Positions 23,928 to 32,384 of a DNA stretch of 32,384 bases are shown piece after piece. This stretch comes from JBIQLO01 sp044464175 (GTDB taxonomy: Bacteria; Planctomycetota; Phycisphaerae; Tepidisphaerales; Tepidisphaeraceae). Position 1 is the first letter of the stretch; each line of letters starts with the position of its first letter. Both the position numbers and the translations under genes were made by a program. The stretch is taken from assembly GCA_044464175.1 (NCBI GenBank), contig JBIQLO010000013.1, forward strand, positions 1 to 32,384, in the 5' to 3' direction. The notes beneath the pieces are model-generated. The model was not told the origin of the DNA, made no database searches, and worked only from the letters and a program-made list of their open reading frames with translations.

Positions 23928-25259
23928 ATGAGCGACCTACGGAACAAACGCGTGACGGTGGCCGGGCTGGGACGCTTCGGCGGCGGCATCGCCGTCAGCC
24001 GCTGGCTCATCGAGCAGGGCGCGCGCGTGCTGGTCACCGACCAGGCTCCGGCCGAGGCATTGGCCGACTCGCTCAGGCAGCTGGAGGGCTTGCCCATCGA
24101 ATACCGCCTCGGGGAGCATCGGACGGAGGATTTCACCTCACCCGACCTCGTGGTCGCCTCCCCGGCCATTCCCCGCCACAATGAGCTGCTGGAGGCGGCC
24201 CGGTCGGCCGGGGTGCCGGTCACCACCGAAATCTGCCTGCTGGTGGAGCGGCTGCCCATGCGCACCGTCATAGGCGTCACCGGCACCAAGGGCAAGTCCA
24301 CCACCACCGCCATGCTGGGGCGGATCCTTAAGCAGGCGAACACCACCTGGGTCGGCGGCAACATCGGCGGATCGCTCCTGTTTGATCTGCCGAAGATGAA
24401 GCCCGATGACTGGGCCGTGCTGGAGCTCTCCAGCTATATGCTCGACTACCTGGGCGAGCGCCATTGGTCGCCGCACGTGGGGGTCATCACGCTTCTGACG
24501 CAGGACCACCTCTCCTGGCACGGATCGGTCGAAGCTTATCAGGAAGCCAAAGCCAACCTGCTGCGATATCAGTCCGCCGGCGACTATGCGATCCTCAACC
24601 GCCGCAGCCCCGCCGCCATGGCGCTGGCCGCGATCACCCCCGCCAGGGTGGTGCCCTATGACACCGCCGGCCGCCCGTTCGCCCTCCTGATTCCCGGGGA
24701 GCACAACCAGCTCAACGCCCAGGGCGCCTTCGCCGCCGCCTCGGTGCTGGGGATCGACTGGACCACCGCCCAGGCCGCCCTTAGCGAATTTCCCGGGCTG
24801 CCCCACCGCCTGCAACTGGTCCATGAGGATCAGGGCGTGCGGTACTACAACGACTCCATCGCCACGATTCCCGAAGCCGCCGTCGCCGCCCTGGAGGCCT
24901 TTCCCGCCAGAACCGTCCTCCAGATCGTCGGCGGCTACGACAAGCATCTGCCGCTGGACGCGATGTGCGGCGTCCTGGCGGATCGGGCCAAGGCGGTCCT
25001 CTGCATCGGCGCCACCGGAATGGGGATCGCCGACAAAATCGGCCAATCGCAGCGGACCGGCACGCCGCCGGTCTACCGCTGCGGCGATCTTTCCACCGCC
25101 CTGGCCATGGCCCGGAAAATCGCCCGTCCCGGCGATGTCGTCCTGCTTAGCACCGGCTGTGCCAGCTATGATCAGTTTGTGAATTTTGAGCAGCGGGGAG
25201 AGGCCTTTGCCCGGCTGGCCCGATCCGGCGGCTCTACGAGCGGTTCATCGACCGTTTGA
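23928..25259 (+). CDS. murD: UDP-N-acetylmuramoyl-L-alanine--D-glutamate ligase
   Basis: About 443 residues. MurD adds D-Glu to UDP-MurNAc-L-Ala in peptidoglycan synthesis, using ATP. An N-terminal Rossmann-like domain (RVTVAGLGRFGGGIAVSRWL) is followed by the central Mur-ligase ATPase with P-loop GVTGTKGKSTT (116-126), WVGGNIGGSLL, LELSSYMLDYL, TQDHLSWHGS and YQEAKANLLRY. The C-terminal domain has LPHRLQLVHEDQGVRYYNDSIATIPEA and IVGGYDKHLPL, typical of MurD rather than MurC/E/F. The ATG at 23928 is preferred to the GTG at 23895 because the domain starts right after it, but neither has a clear ribosome site. Its 3' end overlaps the convergent small PEP-CTERM-like gene by 26 bp. Confidence 0.93.
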   Translation: MSDLRNKRVTVAGLGRFGGGIAVSRWLIEQGARVLVTDQAPAEALADSLRQLEGLPIEYRLGEHRTEDFTSPDLVVASPAIPRHNELLEAARSAGVPVTTEICLLVERLPMRTVIGVTGTKGKSTTTAMLGRILKQANTTWVGGNIGGSLLFDLPKMKPDDWAVLELSSYMLDYLGERHWSPHVGVITLLTQDHLSWHGSVEAYQEAKANLLRYQSAGDYAILNRRSPAAMALAAITPARVVPYDTAGRPFALLIPGEHNQLNAQGAFAAASVLGIDWTTAQAALSEFPGLPHRLQLVHEDQGVRYYNDSIATIPEAAVAALEAFPARTVLQIVGGYDKHLPLDAMCGVLADRAKAVLCIGATGMGIADKIGQSQRTGTPPVYRCGDLSTALAMARKIARPGDVVLLSTGCASYDQFVNFEQRGEAFARLARSGGSTSGSSTV

Positions 25260-25536
25260 AGCGCCACCGCTTGAATCCGGCGATCGCCCCCAGTGCCAAT
25301 AACGCGGACAGGCCCGACCAGACCGCAGGCGGCAGCGGGACCACGATCGGCTCCATCTCCGGCTTCGGCTTTGGAATGGCAACCGGCATCTGGATTTGCG
25401 GACCGGCCGGCTCGAAAATCATCATGCGCTGATACTTCCGGGACGAAGTTGGCTCGGCCGCGCGTCCGCCGGCCGGGAAACTACCGACCAGCAGCATCAT
25501 AACGCATGCCGAGATCACCCACTTTCTCCCAACCAT
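25234..25536 (-). CDS. Small exported protein with a PEP-CTERM-like C-terminal tail
   Basis: 100 residues. There is a signal peptide (MVGRKWVISACVMMLLVGSFPAGGRA). A short mature part is rich in Pro, Lys and Met (QMPVAIPKPKPEMEPIV). The tail begins VPLPPAVWSGL, continues with a hydrophobic stretch and ends in basic residues (KRWRFKR), the arrangement of PEP-CTERM/exosortase sorting signals (a 'VPLP' variant). An exosortase would be expected elsewhere in the genome. GGAAGGA stands 9 nt before the ATG at 25536; an upstream in-frame ATG at 25572 is possible. The mature protein is so short that it may be a linker-like surface peptide. The final 26 bp are antisense to the end of murD. Confidence 0.6.
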   Translation of the reverse strand: MVGRKWVISACVMMLLVGSFPAGGRAAEPTSSRKYQRMMIFEPAGPQIQMPVAIPKPKPEMEPIVVPLPPAVWSGLSALLALGAIAGFKRWRFKRSMNRS

Positions 25537-25758
25537 GGACCGATCCTTCCAATTCTCGCCCAATCCGGACAACTAGAAAATCATACCGGACTGGACCGTA
25601 GGATCAATTACAATTTCCCTGGCGAATCCGGCGAATCGGTCCGGCCTCTCAAAATAGGAGAATTGAACCACCTGCGACGAGCGGGCCGGATCATATGGAG
25701 GCAAATGAATTGATCCGCGGTCCCAAACCGCTACAGTCACCCGGATACACGCAACCCC

Positions 25759-26580
25759 ATGGCCCGCCCTGCCAAACATCCTCGGAACGCCGCCTCCCGA
25801 CGCTATCACGACCGCGTCGCCCGGCGTTATGATGCCATCTATGAGGACCCCTACTGGCGCTTCCACGATGAACTGACCTGGGAGATGGTCCGCCCCCACC
25901 TGCCGCGCACCGCCGGGGCTCCCTGCGCCGACCTGGGGTGTGGCACCGGCAAATGGGGCCTCAAGCTCCTCAAGAGCGGCTATGCCGTCACTTTTCTGGA
26001 CCATTCGGCCACCATGGTCGAGCAGGTGCGCCAGAAGCTCCCGACGATGGGCCCCCGGGCCCGCCGGGCCACCCTCGAAGTCGGCAACATCGTCTCCATG
26101 CCCGCCCTGCCCAACGAGACCTTCGAGTTGATCCTGGCCATGGGCGACCCCCTGTCGATCTGCTCCGACCCCCAGGCCGCCGCCAACGAGATGCACCGCA
26201 TTTGCCATCCCGGCGGGATCGTCATCGCCACGGCCGACAACAAGCTGGCCGCCCTGGACCACTACGTCCAGCGCGGCAACCTTGATGAACTGGAGCAATT
26301 CGTTAATACGGGCAAAACCCACTGGCTGACAGGCGATGAGCGGGAACGTTTCGAGCTGACCACCTTCACCCCGGCCTCCCTGCGCAAACTCTTTGAACGC
26401 TCCGGCTTTGAGGTGATCGACCTGGCCGGAAAGCCCATCATCCCCGTGCGCAAAAACAAACGGCTTCTGGAACCGTCCAACGCCATTCAACGCCTTTTGA
26501 CCCTGGAACGCGCCCTGACCCGGGACCCCGCCGCCGCCGCATCCGCCGCCCATCTTCAGATCGTCGCCAGAAGGCCGTAA
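25759..26580 (+). CDS. Class I SAM-dependent methyltransferase
   Basis: 273 residues. The SAM-binding motif DLGCGTGKWG begins at residue 58, followed by FLDHSATMVEQVRQKL (motif with acidic residue for SAM ribose), an AMGDPLSI strand and the motif HPGGIVIATAD, all in the order of a type 11/25 methyltransferase fold. The substrate cannot be named. The N-terminal YHDRVARRYDAIYEDPYW resembles starts of small-molecule methyltransferases. No ribosome site is visible before the ATG at 25759. The stop lies 6 bp from the stop of the convergent membrane-protein gene. A housekeeping or modification role is possible, and nothing links it to the sugar cassettes. Confidence 0.85.
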   Translation: MARPAKHPRNAASRRYHDRVARRYDAIYEDPYWRFHDELTWEMVRPHLPRTAGAPCADLGCGTGKWGLKLLKSGYAVTFLDHSATMVEQVRQKLPTMGPRARRATLEVGNIVSMPALPNETFELILAMGDPLSICSDPQAAANEMHRICHPGGIVIATADNKLAALDHYVQRGNLDELEQFVNTGKTHWLTGDERERFELTTFTPASLRKLFERSGFEVIDLAGKPIIPVRKNKRLLEPSNAIQRLLTLERALTRDPAAAASAAHLQIVARRP

Positions 26581-26586
26581 ACACAA

Positions 26587-27162
26587 TTACGCGGTTCCCT
26601 GGCGCGCCCGCTTCTTCAATCTCCTGGCGACAGGCGGACCAACAAACGCGGCCACGAATATCCCGGCACTGACCGCAATCCCCGTCCCCATAAGCAAATT
26701 GCGGTATGGATACAATGCCAGTCGGTTCTGAAAAGTGTCGAACGGCGTGGATAATAAAAGAACCCCCACCAGCACCACCGCACTGAAGACATTCCCCCAG
26801 CCCACCCACTTCCACCCGCCGTCAAACCCGGAAGCGCGGGCCCGCCATTGCAGATATTTGCGCTCCACCGCGATGGATAAAAAGACGGATATGGGAAGCC
26901 AAAACGGTCCGATGCTGTACAACGCAATAATCGCCGGCCAAAGCAACGCATATCCGACGATCAAGCTGATGAAATTCGCCTGAAGTGAATACCAGATCGC
27001 CCCTTGCGCAATGCCGGCGCGGGTGTAAAACGGGCGCTCAAGCACGCCCGCCAGCGCCGACAATGGCAATCCATAAGCCGGACCAAAGGCCGCCAGCCCG
27101 GGCAGAAAACCCCTATCCGCCGTGATGACATTGGCGAGGATGGAGGGGAGACTCCAGATCAT
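26587..27162 (-). CDS. Integral membrane protein, unknown function
   Basis: 191 residues from the ATG at 27162 (GGTGGAG 5 nt upstream); an in-frame start at 27204 would add 14 polar residues. Hydrophobic segments occur at about 53-75 (GAIWYSLQANFISLIVGYALLW), 80-95, 120-140 and 155-175, with basic ends (RRLKKRARQ) at the C-terminus, suggesting four membrane helices with the tail in the cytoplasm. The N-terminal part (ANVITADRGFLPGLAAFGPAYGLPLSALAGVLERPFYTRAGI) looks conserved, but I cannot assign it. It stands alone, convergent with the methyltransferase gene. Confidence 0.65.
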   Translation of the reverse strand: MIWSLPSILANVITADRGFLPGLAAFGPAYGLPLSALAGVLERPFYTRAGIAQGAIWYSLQANFISLIVGYALLWPAIIALYSIGPFWLPISVFLSIAVERKYLQWRARASGFDGGWKWVGWGNVFSAVVLVGVLLLSTPFDTFQNRLALYPYRNLLMGTGIAVSAGIFVAAFVGPPVARRLKKRARQGTA

Positions 27163-27249
27163 CAGCACTCCACCTTCATCTGAATTGCCGTTCCGCGCGC
27201 CCACTTTTCAAAAAAGCGCGTCCGAGCCCTCGGGCCGGCCACGCTCCCC

Positions 27250-28062
27250 TCAATACAACCTCACCGGCCGAACCGCCGGGATCATTCCATGCACATGGGC
27301 CAGCCGGTGAAATAGTTCGATCGCCTCCAAATGCCGCGGGGTTACATCATATTTGAGAAATTCCGTCATATACCGCCGGGCGATGTCGGGCGGCCAGCCA
27401 CGGGTGATGGCATGCCGTTCCACGATGTCGTCGAGATGGTCCATCCCCTCCTGCTTTGCCTCTTCCAGCCGCTGGGGCAGTTGGCCCGGGTCCACGCCCC
27501 CCCGCGCGATCCAGGCCGCGAAGACAAACGGCAGGCCCGTCATGCGCTTCCAAGCCTCGCCCAGATCGAGCTGGTATGGATATCCGGCCGGCTCGTGCGT
27601 GATGACCTTGTCCCCGATCATGAGCATCGTCTCGGCCGAGGTCTGTCCCAGCGACCAGTCCACAAACTGCGGCTCAATCCGAAAATGCTCCGCCAGAATC
27701 ACCCGGGCCAGCGCCACCGAGGTGTGGCTGTCGGTGTCGCACGCCAGGGATTCGATGGCCTCGATCGGGCGGCGGCTGAAAATCCGCACCGTCAGCGTCG
27801 GCCCATCGCAGGCGATCCCGCTGCCCAGTATGAGCCGGGCATCGGCCAGCCGCTGATAATCGATCACCGGCAGCAGCGCCACGTCATATTCCGCCCGCTT
27901 CAACCCTGCCAGCAGCCGCGAGGGGACATCCAGCAGCAGTTCCACATCCTTCGCCTCCTCCAGCCCGTAAATCAGCGGTTTGGCGTTGAGATAGCTGACG
28001 CTGCCGACACGGACGGCGGGGGTGGTGTGAGCAAGGGGCGGGGAGGAAAGGACGGATGGCAT
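27250..28062 (-). CDS. mqnA: Chorismate dehydratase of the futalosine menaquinone pathway
   Basis: 270 residues from the ATG at 28062. MqnA converts chorismate to 3-[(1-carboxyvinyl)oxy]benzoate, the first step of the alternative menaquinone route. The family start VRVGSVSYLNAKPLIYGLE is followed by AEYDVALLPVIDYQRL, TSVALARVILAEHF and ITHEPAGYPYQLDLGEAWKRMTGLPFVFAAW, all typical of this periplasmic-binding-protein-like fold used as an enzyme. The sequence is cytoplasmic with no signal peptide. A longer frame reaches 28134, but its first 24 residues are unlike the family. No strong ribosome site is seen. It is a lone gene here; the other mqn genes would be elsewhere. Confidence 0.9.
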   Translation of the reverse strand: MPSVLSSPPLAHTTPAVRVGSVSYLNAKPLIYGLEEAKDVELLLDVPSRLLAGLKRAEYDVALLPVIDYQRLADARLILGSGIACDGPTLTVRIFSRRPIEAIESLACDTDSHTSVALARVILAEHFRIEPQFVDWSLGQTSAETMLMIGDKVITHEPAGYPYQLDLGEAWKRMTGLPFVFAAWIARGGVDPGQLPQRLEEAKQEGMDHLDDIVERHAITRGWPPDIARRYMTEFLKYDVTPRHLEAIELFHRLAHVHGMIPAVRPVRLY

Positions 28063-28288
28063 GGAATGGAGATTAATGGGAAATCGAAAAAAGGAAAAGG
28101 GGGACCGGAACGGCCAACCCCTTCGCGCCTCCATCCCCAGCCGCCTCCCCCGATGATTTCTCCGGATCGAAATTGACGCCAGGAGCGGCCGGCGGCAAGA
28201 TGATGCCGGTCATTTTCCCGATCCGCAGCAAGGTGGCTTTGGCGGGCGACAATTCAAATTCCGGCCAATCTTTTCAACGGGTGATCCC

Positions 28289-30607
28289 ATGAAGATTTTA
28301 ATGCGTTACGCTTTGGCTCCGCTGATGGCAACAGGATTGTTGGCGGGGGTTCTCCTGGCCCAGGGAAATCGGACGGATGTTCGCCTGGTGGTGGATGGCG
28401 CAAGTCAGGCAGTCATTCATGTCCCGCCGGAGCTGATGGATGAGAAGGCCCATGCGCGCGTGGCGGCGTCGGTCAGGGATCTGGCCAAGTATCTGGAGCA
28501 AATTTCGGGCGCAACAATTGAAGTGGCCACCCGTCCGCCCAGCTCCGACGAAACACGCCTCGCAATCCTCATCGGCCAGTATGCCCAGCAGCGTTTTGGC
28601 GGAGTGAAGGAACCGACGCGCTACAAACAGGGTTGGCGGATGGTGGTTTCGCCGCGCGGCATCGGCCTGATGGGCGAAAGCGATGAGGCGATCAGTTACG
28701 CGATTTACGAAGTGCTCGATCGGCTGGGCTGCCGCTGGTACATGCCGGGAAAGATGGGCGAAGTGATTCCTTCCTCAAAAACCATCGCTCTGCAGGAGAT
28801 GGACATCTCCAGCGCTCCCCGCACGCTCTACCGCGGAATCTGGTTCGCGGACAAGGATTTCATGCGCCGAAACCGGATGGGCGGGTTGAAGATTGACGCC
28901 CACCACGCGCTGGAACGCTACATCACCCCCAAACAGCGCCAGGAGCACCCTGAGTGGCGGGCCACCATCGACGGCAAGCCCAGCAATAAGCGTCTCAAAT
29001 GGAGCAATCCGGCCGTGGCCAATGCCATCGCCGACGCCATCATCGCCAAGCTGAATAAAAAGTACCAGGCTTCGATCTCCCTTTCTCCCGAGGATGGAGG
29101 CCGATTCGACGAATCTCCCGAAGATCGGGCCCTGGACGCCGGCGACATCGATCCCACCACCAACACGCCCTCCATCACCGATCGTTATCTGGTGCTGGTC
29201 AACCGCATAGCCTCTCGAGTCAACGCCAAGTACCCCGACGTGCTGTTCGGCTGTCTGTCCTATGTGCAATACACCCGTCCGCCGGTGCGCGAAAAGCCAA
29301 ACCCGAATCTTGTCATGCAGATCGCACCGATCACTTACTGCCGGGCGCACGCCATGACCGACACGGAACTCTGCCCCTCGCGCGCCTCGCTTCTGCCGAT
29401 CCTCCAGGGCTGGGCCAAGGTGTCGGATCACCTGAGCTACTACAATTACATGTACAATCTGGCCGAGGTGTCGGTGCCGTATCCGATGATGCATCAGATG
29501 TCGGAGGAATTGCCTCTGATCTACGCCAATCACGTGGTGTTCTGGCAGCCCGAAACCCTGAGCAACTTCGAGTCGGTGCTGCCGGGCATGTGGCTGTCGA
29601 TCCGCAAGTCGTGGGACACCTCGGCCGATCCCAAGGCCATTCTGGACGAATTCTTCGCCCGCTTCTACGGCGCGGCCGAAAAGCCGATGCGCCGCTACTG
29701 GCAGATCTTCGATGACGCCTGGAGCAAGCCGCCGCTGCATGCGGGGGGCGCCTGGAGCTACGCCGCCCGATTCACGCCCCAGGTGATGAAGCAGGCCCGC
29801 GCTGCGATTGATCAGGCCGCCGCCACGGCGCAGACACCGGTGGTGAAGCAGCGCGTGGCGATGCAGGAAAAGGCGCTGGGCCAATTCGAGCGGTTTATGC
29901 AGATGATCTGGGACCTCAATGAGGGGCGACTGGACAAGCTGGAAGCCACGCGCACGCAGTGGCTCAAGACCCAGGCGGCGCTGGCCGAGGAATACGCGGA
30001 AAACTATGCATTTACCTCCTCCGCCTGGACCCGGCGCACCCCCCTGCACAGTTCAACCGTGGCGGCCTTTTACTTTGAGACGTTTTACGCGCCCCCCTAC
30101 CGGGAGGCGGCCCACATCGTGCGGGAAGCCAAGGCCATCAGCCCCCCGCTGCGACAGTGGCGGTATGCCGTCGGTCCGTCTCCGGAACAGGCATCGGCGT
30201 CCAGGGACTGGAGCCGTCCGGACTTTGACGATTCTAGCTGGAAATCCACCGACGTGGCCGTGGAGCGATGGGCCGCGCTGGGGCTGATGAATTACATCGG
30301 ACCGATGACCTACCGGGCGACGGTCAAGGCGCCGCCGGCCGGCGCGGGACAAAAACTCTGCCTCTGGCTGCCGGCCTGCGAAGGTCGCTTTGAAGTCTTC
30401 GTCAATGGCCGGTCTGTCCCATGCCTGGATGCCCAGGGCAAGCCGCAGGAATCGGCGACGGTCAGCTTCAATCCTCTCACATTTGACATCACCGCCGCGG
30501 CCAAACCCGGACAACAGAACCAGATCACCATCTTCTGCGTCCGCCAGGCCGTGAATGAGTTGGGCGCGGCCGGCCTGCTGGCGCCGCCCTACATTTACTG
30601 CCGTTGA
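28289..30607 (+). CDS. Secreted DUF4838 protein with C-terminal beta-sandwich domain (outside the cassettes)
   Basis: 772 residues. The signal peptide is MKILMRYALAPLMATGLLAGVLLA. An N-terminal domain (about 30-165; VRDLAKYLEQISGATIEVA, LAILIGQYAQQ, LGCRWYMPGKMGEVI) and DUF4838 core (about 170-560) match the layout of the cassette B and C proteins. After ISLSPEDGG, however, the expected Cys triplet is replaced by Asp274, Ser276 and Asp279 (29108-29125). The C-terminal part from about 625 (WRYAVGPSPEQ..., DFDDSSWKSTDV, YRATVKAP, GRFEVFVNGRSV, LTFDITAAAKPGQQNQITIFCV) is a galactose-binding or GH2-N-like beta-sandwich. It has no pseudopilin or LacI neighbour. A carbohydrate-active role is inferred; catalytic ability is open. 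Confidence 0.85.
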   Translation: MKILMRYALAPLMATGLLAGVLLAQGNRTDVRLVVDGASQAVIHVPPELMDEKAHARVAASVRDLAKYLEQISGATIEVATRPPSSDETRLAILIGQYAQQRFGGVKEPTRYKQGWRMVVSPRGIGLMGESDEAISYAIYEVLDRLGCRWYMPGKMGEVIPSSKTIALQEMDISSAPRTLYRGIWFADKDFMRRNRMGGLKIDAHHALERYITPKQRQEHPEWRATIDGKPSNKRLKWSNPAVANAIADAIIAKLNKKYQASISLSPEDGGRFDESPEDRALDAGDIDPTTNTPSITDRYLVLVNRIASRVNAKYPDVLFGCLSYVQYTRPPVREKPNPNLVMQIAPITYCRAHAMTDTELCPSRASLLPILQGWAKVSDHLSYYNYMYNLAEVSVPYPMMHQMSEELPLIYANHVVFWQPETLSNFESVLPGMWLSIRKSWDTSADPKAILDEFFARFYGAAEKPMRRYWQIFDDAWSKPPLHAGGAWSYAARFTPQVMKQARAAIDQAAATAQTPVVKQRVAMQEKALGQFERFMQMIWDLNEGRLDKLEATRTQWLKTQAALAEEYAENYAFTSSAWTRRTPLHSSTVAAFYFETFYAPPYREAAHIVREAKAISPPLRQWRYAVGPSPEQASASRDWSRPDFDDSSWKSTDVAVERWAALGLMNYIGPMTYRATVKAPPAGAGQKLCLWLPACEGRFEVFVNGRSVPCLDAQGKPQESATVSFNPLTFDITAAAKPGQQNQITIFCVRQAVNELGAAGLLAPPYIYCR

Positions 30608-30768
30608 GCAATTTGCCGAAGGGCAGCCGGCGGCGAACCCGGTGCCAGGGGCGCCGCCCCGCCGCGCCTCCAGCACGATGCCGGCACCGCCCGGGGGCGG
30701 GCGCGGCACGCCAGGAGCCGCAATTCCAATGCCCTGCGGCGGTGGTTCATCCCATGGGCGAAAACTGC

Positions 30769-30784
30769 TATATTCCCCAATATT
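30769..30784 (+). promoter_or_regulatory. Possible extended -10 promoter for a nearly leaderless transcript
   Basis: TATATT (30769-30774) with an upstream TGC (30766-30768) is an extended -10 box, and the ATG of the AAA gene is only 10 nt further on. No ribosome site lies between. Transcription would start about at the gene, giving a leaderless or very short-leader mRNA. Confidence 0.45.
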
Positions 30785-32272
<1,488 letters not shown>

Positions 32273-32303
32273 GGAGGAACGAAAACGAAATCGGGCGTCA
32301 AGT

Positions 32304-32325
32304 AGGGTGGGCCTTGGCCCACCCT
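32304..32325. repeat. Perfect 10-bp inverted repeat downstream of the AAA gene
   Basis: agggtgggcc-tt-ggcccaccct starts 32 bp after the AAA gene stop. The sequence resembles dispersed GTAGGGTGGGC-type intergenic repeats seen in many bacteria (from general knowledge). No T-run follows, so a terminator role is doubtful. Confidence 0.55.
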
Positions 32326-32384
32326 GCAAACTGGAGCAAACGGGGAGCGTTGACAATAGCGAACGACAGACAGGCGTAAACTGT

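Noticed and set aside
32350..32382. TTGACA followed by TAAACT near the right edge, as a promoter
   Set aside because: The spacer is 21 bp, too long for a normal sigma-70 promoter, and the downstream gene is outside the window.

Overview
The window looks like chromosomal DNA of a high-GC bacterium of the PVC group, most likely Planctomycetota and within it Phycisphaerae. This placement is inferred from gene content: pseudopilin-like proteins with FTLVELLVVIGIIS N-termini and H-X9-DG C-terminal motifs, several DUF4838 secreted proteins, Gfo/Idh/MocA oxidoreductases, PEP-CTERM-like tails, a futalosine-pathway mqnA and a coaE-rho neighbourhood. No 16S or other decisive marker is present.

Layout. 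Positions 1-3089 (+) hold the tail of one gene, a stand-alone protein resembling the N-terminal part of some glycosyltransferases, a small membrane protein and a large glutamine-rich membrane-anchored coiled-coil protein. A 21-bp palindromic repeat lies after each of the second and third genes. Positions 3108-21060 are all on the minus strand and form an accessory carbohydrate region. Positions 21131-32272 are mostly housekeeping (rho, coaE, murD, mqnA). They also carry a PEP-CTERM-like small protein, a methyltransferase, a membrane protein, a fourth DUF4838 protein and a Ycf46-like AAA ATPase.

The accessory region is built from three consecutive cassettes of the same order: LacI-type regulator, then a prepilin-like (pseudopilin) protein, then a large secreted glycoside-hydrolase-like protein. 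Cassette A (lacI 10215-11288, pseudopilin 9391-10170, GH42-like 5884-9297) continues into a Gfo/Idh/MocA oxidoreductase, an alpha/beta esterase and a 60-residue coiled-coil protein. Cassettes B (11416-16137) and C (16465-21005) end in DUF4838 proteins. The B and C regulators have an identical recognition helix and near-identical promoter/operator layouts (ctaac-N4-gttag-N7-ctaac over a TTGCWW-N17-TAGAAA promoter). The A regulator has a different helix and a different operator, two copies of a GAAATACCGGTATTTC-type palindrome. I infer that each cassette is a sugar-responsive unit that makes its own surface or secretion-linked pseudopilin and its own hydrolase, loosely like a polysaccharide utilisation locus.

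The most telling structural clue is at 16213-16315, just upstream of the cassette B promoter. It is a decayed copy of the 3' end and terminator of rho, whose intact version lies at 21131-21234 just upstream of the cassette C promoter. Cassette C is therefore bracketed by direct repeats of the rho terminus, which points to tandem duplication from, or insertion at, the end of rho.
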